Below are positions 52,542-56,677 of a DNA stretch of 56,677 nt, in pieces. The DNA is from an uncultured Alcaligenaceae bacterium (lineage in GTDB: Bacteria; Pseudomonadota; Gammaproteobacteria; Burkholderiales; Burkholderiaceae_B). The DNA lies in NCBI GenBank assembly GCA_937952975.1, contig CALFXX010000063.1, positions 1-56,677 on the forward strand, given 5' to 3'. The translations under genes were made by a program, and so were the position numbers. Positions within the stretch are counted from its first letter, which is position 1. Each line of letters starts with the position of its first letter. The notes beneath the pieces are model-generated. The model was not told the DNA's origin. It ran no database searches and saw nothing but the letters and a program-made list of their open reading frames with translations.

Positions 52542-53633
52542 ATGATCCCGAGACATCTTCAACTCGAGCTGCAAATACAGCTCAATGAATACCCAATCGT
52601 CACCATTCTTGGTCCACGCCAATCCGGCAAGACCACCTTGGTCAAAGCGGTGCTGCCTGATTATCAGTACGTGAACCTAGAGAACCCTGAAACCCGCCAA
52701 TTTGCTACCGAAGACCCTAAGGCGTTTCTCAGACAATATTCTGACCGCACCATCTTCGATGAAATACAGCGCGCACCTCATCTACTAAGCTATTTGCAAG
52801 AAATCGTTGATCAACGCAAGGTGAATGGGCAGTTTGTGCTGACGGGCTCGCATCAATTACTACTGCGCGAGGCCGTCACGCAATCGCTGGCAGGCCGCAC
52901 CGGGATGTTGCATCTGCTACCTCTTTCGATCGCAGAACTACACCAAGCCAAGATTGATTTTGACACGCCGAGTGAATACCTCTTTCAAGGTTTTTTACCT
53001 CGCATCTACGATCAGCAGCAACGTCCACACACAGCGTACGCAAACTACTTTCAAACCTATGTTGAGCGGGATGTTAGGCTACTGATCAAACTCAAAGACG
53101 TGGTTCTTTTTGAAAAGTTTATGAAACTGCTGGCAGGCCGTGTCGGCCAAATCATTAACTACCAATCACTATCGAGCGATGTGGGTGTAGACGGCATGAC
53201 CATCAAGGCCTGGCTATCAATCCTGGAGGCCTCGTTTGTCATTTTTCGTCTACCGCCCTACTTTGAAAATTTTGGCAAACGCGTGATCAAGACCCCGAAG
53301 ATTTATTTTACCGACACGGGGTTGCTCTGCTATCTGCTAGGGATCGAGCGCATCGACCAAGTGGGGCGCGACCCACTGATCGGAAACATGTTTGAAAACC
53401 TCGTCGTACTTGAGGCTCTAAAGGCACGGTATAACCAAGGACTGACACCCAATCTCTATTTTTATAGAGACAATCAGGGCCATGAAATCGATCTGTTGCA
53501 CACGCAGGGCAGCGAACTTTTAGGGGTCGAGATCAAATCCGCTAGCACCTGGCACACAAGTTTTAAAAAAGCACTTCAACATTTTGATCAGAAACTAAAA
53601 CCACTGGCAAGGCAACGCTCGACGAAGTGGTGA
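52542..53633 (+). CDS. AAA/DUF4143 family ATPase, 3'-truncated
   Basis: The visible frame gives 363 residues. Walker A is GPRQSGKTTL (about 24-33) and Walker B is RTIFDEIQR. VLTGSHQLLL and the DUF4143 region (YVERDVRLL; KIYFTDTGLLCYLLG; GNMFENLVVLEALKA) follow. The C-terminal PD-(D/E)XK-like segment is YFYRDNQGHEIDLL. Family members usually continue ~20-30 residues beyond KPLARQ with a short beta segment, but here the frame ends RSTKW-stop, inside sequence that belongs to another gene in a different frame. So the 3' end is probably lost at the join near 53610. The role is unknown; some such ATPases act like toxin-antitoxin or defence genes, but that is not shown. Confidence 0.85.
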   Translation: MIPRHLQLELQIQLNEYPIVTILGPRQSGKTTLVKAVLPDYQYVNLENPETRQFATEDPKAFLRQYSDRTIFDEIQRAPHLLSYLQEIVDQRKVNGQFVLTGSHQLLLREAVTQSLAGRTGMLHLLPLSIAELHQAKIDFDTPSEYLFQGFLPRIYDQQQRPHTAYANYFQTYVERDVRLLIKLKDVVLFEKFMKLLAGRVGQIINYQSLSSDVGVDGMTIKAWLSILEASFVIFRLPPYFENFGKRVIKTPKIYFTDTGLLCYLLGIERIDQVGRDPLIGNMFENLVVLEALKARYNQGLTPNLYFYRDNQGHEIDLLHTQGSELLGVEIKSASTWHTSFKKALQHFDQKLKPLARQRSTKW

Positions 53634-55006
53634 TTCGAACCATTCCCGAACTTTTAGAACTCGGCGCAAAAAACGATGACGTGCTACTCACGATTCAACC
53701 GACTTGTCCGTTCCTAACCCCGGCGAGAATCGAAGAGGCTTTAGCCGAGTTCGCCGCAGGTGCCGCCAGCGTGATTACCGTGGTCGATGACCGTCACCTA
53801 GGTTGGCAGATTGACGAAGACGGTAAACCGATTCCCGATTACAAGGCGCGCGTCAATCGCCAGTTACTGCCACCGCAGTTCCGTGAGAGCGGCGCTATCA
53901 TCGGTGCTCGAATCGACAGAATTCTCGAGCATGGCACTCGAATCATCCAGCCAATCGCTCTGATTGAGCTCGAAGCCAAAGAGGCAATCGATATCGACAC
54001 CTTTGCCGACTGGGCGGTTGCCGAGCACTACGCCACCCGCAAGCAGATTGTTTTTCGAACCGACGCCTCCAAGAACTTAGGTATGGGACACGTTTATCGA
54101 ACCCTTGCCGTGGCTCAGGAGCTGGCACGTCACGAGTTGGTTATCGTTCTATCCAAAGACCAAGAACTTGGCCAAGAATTTTTTGCCGAATATCCGTTTC
54201 GCGTGGAGTTGGTTGCCAGCGATGACGAGTTTGTGAAATTTGTTCGAGCCAACCACACCGACCTGGTGATTTTGGATCGCCTCAACAATGACGCCGAGAT
54301 TGTCAGCAATTTGAAGCAGACCGCCAAAGTGGTTTCCTTCGAAGATCTCGGCTCTGGGGCTGAGCTGGCCGACCTGCTAATTTCTGACCTCTACCTAAAC
54401 CCAGCAGTTTCCGCCGATCACCAATTGGCTGGGGTTGAGAACGCCATTCTGGCCCCAACCTTCGAGTCGCTTCCGCGCAAGGCGAAGATTGAACCTGAAG
54501 TTGACAACGTGCTACTGCTATTCGGTGGCACCGATCCCTCAAACCTCGCTGTTAAGAGCCTCGATGCTCTTGAGAAGATCGGATTCACCGGAACCGTCAC
54601 CGTGGTTCGCGGTCTTGGCGCTGAACCAATCAACCTATCAAAATACTCTTTGAAGCTAAACCCGCTCTCAAACGTCAAAAACATGCCGGCGGTTATGGTT
54701 CAGGCCGATCTCGCCCTTTCTTCCGCCGGTCGAACGATCACCGAACTCGCTTGCCTGGGAATTCCAACCATTTGTATGGCTCAGAATGCCAAAGAACTTA
54801 CCCACGCGCACACCACCGAAGCCAATGGTGTGCTGATGCTTGGTTTGGGAAACGATGTTTCCGAAGAATCCCTGGGGCGAGAAATTCAGGGTTTGATCGG
54901 TGACTTTGAGAAACGTAAGACTCTCAGCAGCAATGGGTTGAATGCAACCGGTACCCGCTCAAACACCAAGGTGGTTCAGCGGATTCTTGAAAAACTATTC
55001 AGCTAG
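53606..55006 (+). CDS. NeuA-PseG-type fusion (CMP-sugar-acid synthetase part plus UDP-sugar hydrolase), 5'-truncated
   Basis: The frame is open from about 53588, but the first acceptable start (GTG 53627) has no ribosome site and the N-terminus lacks roughly 75-80 residues of a NeuA-type cytidylyltransferase. What remains is its core: LLTIQPTCPFL, RESGAIIGARI, then IDIDT. Residues ~140-459 of the frame form a PseG/SpsG-type GT-B hydrolase: VFRTDASKNLGMGHVYR (144-158) with its G-x-G-H, VVSFEDLG, LLFGGTDPSN and SSAGRTITELACLG. Together they would remove UDP from an amino-sugar and activate the sugar acid with CTP. It converges on neuB with a 12-bp overlap. Codon use differs from the rest of the window. 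Confidence 0.8.
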   Translation, partial: GKATLDEVVIRTIPELLELGAKNDDVLLTIQPTCPFLTPARIEEALAEFAAGAASVITVVDDRHLGWQIDEDGKPIPDYKARVNRQLLPPQFRESGAIIGARIDRILEHGTRIIQPIALIELEAKEAIDIDTFADWAVAEHYATRKQIVFRTDASKNLGMGHVYRTLAVAQELARHELVIVLSKDQELGQEFFAEYPFRVELVASDDEFVKFVRANHTDLVILDRLNNDAEIVSNLKQTAKVVSFEDLGSGAELADLLISDLYLNPAVSADHQLAGVENAILAPTFESLPRKAKIEPEVDNVLLLFGGTDPSNLAVKSLDALEKIGFTGTVTVVRGLGAEPINLSKYSLKLNPLSNVKNMPAVMVQADLALSSAGRTITELACLGIPTICMAQNAKELTHAHTTEANGVLMLGLGNDVSEESLGREIQGLIGDFEKRKTLSSNGLNATGTRSNTKVVQRILEKLFS

Positions 55007-56059
55007 CTGATCCCAGCTGATCGGGCGATTGCCCTCGATTGGAATCGTCACAGCCTTACCAACCACAGAGTCCCAATCGGCAATTTCGATACCAACGTTT
55101 GAACGCAGAGCAACCAAGTCTTCTTCCGTGATTACGTGACCAACTGCTAGATCGCGCGCCGCCACCACACGTCGGCGAGCATTGCTGATTGCCTGGTGCT
55201 GAACCGAAAGGTCGAGCGAGTCACCACCGTAAATGTTTCGGTAGATCTCCAAACGCTCGGTGAAGGCCTTTAGGTCTGCCTCATCGATTGCGTGATAGTG
55301 GTCGTTACCGTGCCCCTGTTTGTTGTCGGTGAAGTGCTTCTCAATCACGCGAACGCCGAACAGCGAAGCCATTTCTAGAGCTGGCACACTGCCATCATCT
55401 TCAGGTCGAACGTGGTCGGAGTAACCAATGCATACGCGATCGCCGAACTTCTGCTGCAAAACCTGAATCTGCTTCAGCTGGGCGTGAGCGTGCGGGGTTG
55501 GGTAGTTCAAAACGCAGTGCAGCAAAGTAACCGTTGGTGCACCAGCATCTAGCAACACGTTTAGCGACCGTTCGATTTCCTCGTGGCTGGAAGCTCCAAC
55601 CGACATGATGGTTGGACGGCCGGTCTTGCCAATCTTGCGAAGCAGAGGAATGTTGGTTAGGTCGGCTGAGGCCACCTTGGTTAGAGGCATCAGCGGAGTG
55701 AGCATGTCAACCGCCTCGAGGTCGAACGGCGTCGACATGAAAACCACGCCGTTTCGTTCGCAGTGTTTTGCCAATTCGGCATACTCTTCCGGTCCGAAGT
55801 TATCCCAGCGAGTGAACAGTTCGTGCTGGCTGGTGGTTGGCTCCTTCGACTGATCCCAGTAGGCCGGGCTATCGTTTTTGGTTGCCAACTTGTCGGCTTT
55901 GTAGGTTTGGAACTTGGCCGCGTGTCCGCCGCCGCGAGCAACCTGTTCGATCATCTCTTTGGCGCGAGCCAACGACCCTTCGTGGTTCACGCCAATTTCG
56001 GCAATGATGAACGGGTTGAGGAAACCGTAGGTCTCGCCACCAAACTTAAAATCGATCAC
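54995..56059 (-). CDS. NeuB-family sugar-acid synthase (sialic/pseudaminic/legionaminic type)
   Basis: A 354-residue synthase that condenses phosphoenolpyruvate with an amino-hexose. The TIM-barrel part starts IIAEIGVNHEGSLARAKEM (18-36), with KFQTYKADKL (49-58) and STPFDLEAVDML. HCVLNYPTP, YSDHVRPE and VIEKHFTDN follow. A C-terminal SAF/antifreeze-like domain begins NARRRVVAARDL and ends with a W-D-x-V-V-G-K pattern. Which nonulosonic acid is made cannot be decided. Its start overlaps the stop of the upstream gene by four bases, so they are one unit. The 3' end overlaps the convergent NeuA-PseG gene. Confidence 0.88.
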   Translation of the reverse strand: MIDFKFGGETYGFLNPFIIAEIGVNHEGSLARAKEMIEQVARGGGHAAKFQTYKADKLATKNDSPAYWDQSKEPTTSQHELFTRWDNFGPEEYAELAKHCERNGVVFMSTPFDLEAVDMLTPLMPLTKVASADLTNIPLLRKIGKTGRPTIMSVGASSHEEIERSLNVLLDAGAPTVTLLHCVLNYPTPHAHAQLKQIQVLQQKFGDRVCIGYSDHVRPEDDGSVPALEMASLFGVRVIEKHFTDNKQGHGNDHYHAIDEADLKAFTERLEIYRNIYGGDSLDLSVQHQAISNARRRVVAARDLAVGHVITEEDLVALRSNVGIEIADWDSVVGKAVTIPIEGNRPISWDQLAE

Positions 56060-56677
56060 AGGGAATTCTCCTTCGCATAATAATTATCGGGGTTGGAAGC
56101 TGGTTTGGCGGCTCGTATGAAATCCCCGATGCGCTCGATGTCGGTAATAACGGTAACGTCTCCATTCGCGATGGCGCGATTCATGTTTTCAAAACCTGGC
56201 AGCGGAAGCACCAAAACTTTTGCGCCGAGTGCCATTCCTTCGTACAGTGTGGTGCTGAACGCCCCCACCAAATACGCGCTCTCGGCTAACAGCTCTAGGA
56301 ACACCGGAGTCTTGTGGCTGTAACTGAAATTCTTCGGCAGGTTCTCGGTAGGGTAACTCGCCAAATCCTCGTTTGGGTGAAGTCGGTAAATCACATTAAA
56401 ATCAGGTAAGGCTAGGGCGGCAGCAACGGCGGCTTTTTGTAATTCGACCGATACCGCGCCCTGCGAGGTGAAGAGCACCTGCTTTTCATTCCGAACCTTT
56501 TTGGCCAGTTGAGAACGTGTGTCATTGAACTGTTTGCTAGCCCCAGAAACCCTCGCAACCATCCCGGTTGGCAACAGGACTTCATCAACCCAAAACTTGC
56601 CCCACACTAAAAGTTCATCTGGAGTGTGATCAAGCTGAGGTGTGCCGAGCGGGTAAGAGTAGGCGGGGTGGAAACGG
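56056..56677 (-). CDS. Glycosyltransferase-like protein of the sugar-acid cluster, N-terminally cut by the window edge
   Basis: The frame stays open to the right edge, so the 5' end is outside. The visible ~206 residues include VLFTSQG, NVIYRLHPNEDLASYP and LVGAFSTTLYEGMALGAKVLVLPLPG, the C-terminal GT-B pattern of polysaccharide or polysialyl-type transferases. The role would be transfer of the sugar acid or a related step in surface glycan synthesis (inference). It is the gene before neuB on this strand, overlapping it by four bases. A nucleotide-sugar hydrolase of PseG type is a less likely alternative. Confidence 0.62.
   Translation of the reverse strand, partial: RFHPAYSYPLGTPQLDHTPDELLVWGKFWVDEVLLPTGMVARVSGASKQFNDTRSQLAKKVRNEKQVLFTSQGAVSVELQKAAVAAALALPDFNVIYRLHPNEDLASYPTENLPKNFSYSHKTPVFLELLAESAYLVGAFSTTLYEGMALGAKVLVLPLPGFENMNRAIANGDVTVITDIERIGDFIRAAKPASNPDNYYAKENSL

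Overview
This window looks like a chromosomal segment of a betaproteobacterium of the order Burkholderiales, probably Alcaligenaceae-like. The evidence is protein resemblance and gene order: hemN followed by a Crp/Fnr regulator, pnp-rpsO, the block pssA-psd-ilvC-ilvH-ilvB, several Bug-type (tripartite tricarboxylate) receptors, and a 3-hydroxybutyrate dehydrogenase near a patatin-like protein. This is inference from remembered families; no search was run. The last ~3 kb (about 53.6 kb to the right edge) looks different: codon choice shifts towards TTC/AAG-type codons, and the genes form a nonulosonic (sialic/pseudaminic-type) acid cassette. The join cuts two genes mid-sequence, so this tail may be foreign DNA or an assembly chimera.

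Layout. 1-4.3 kb: hemN 3' end, a Crp/Fnr regulator, tRNA-Leu(UAA), and three envelope or secreted proteins (Rap1a/Tai-like, DUF3300, serine hydrolase). 4.4-9.9 kb: a complete five-gene dipeptide/oligopeptide ABC importer. 10-11.9 kb: a TMEM43-like membrane protein and a methyltransferase. 12.1-17.5 kb: a glutamate/aspartate-type ABC importer (gltIJK and gltL) split by an oppositely oriented gene for a TPR protein fused to a PRMT7/9-like arginine methyltransferase domain. 17.6-20.9 kb: two Bug receptors and a two-subunit TPP-dependent 2-oxoacid decarboxylase. 21-25 kb: an Lrp regulator divergent from a homodimeric 2-oxoacid dehydrogenase E1, followed by a PIN-domain gene. 25-34 kb: pnp, rpsO, a small lipoprotein, phosphatidylserine synthase and decarboxylase, and the branched-chain amino acid genes ilvB-ilvH-ilvC. 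34-42 kb: a FUSC transporter, 3-hydroxybutyrate dehydrogenase, a DUF1800/DUF1501 pair, a patatin and YaaA. 42.2-43.1 kb: tRNA-Ser(CGA), short repeats and a decayed nucleotidyltransferase gene. 43.1-47.9 kb: a CLC channel, an exonuclease/GIY-YIG protein and an MsbA-like exporter. 47.9-52.4 kb: an AttEFGH-like ABC export operon. 52.5-53.6 kb: a 3'-truncated AAA/DUF4143 ATPase behind a strong palindrome. 53.6-56.7 kb: a 5'-truncated NeuA-PseG fusion, a NeuB-type synthase and an edge-truncated glycosyltransferase-like protein.

The observations most worth a second look are the bacterial TPR-PRMT gene splitting the glt importer, the abrupt join at ~53.61 kb into the sugar-acid cassette, a 22-bp inverted dispersed repeat near both tRNA genes, the nucleotidyltransferase pseudogene beside tRNA-Ser, and the decarboxylase/double-receptor operon. 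No CRISPR array, complete insertion sequence, phage or rRNA gene was seen.
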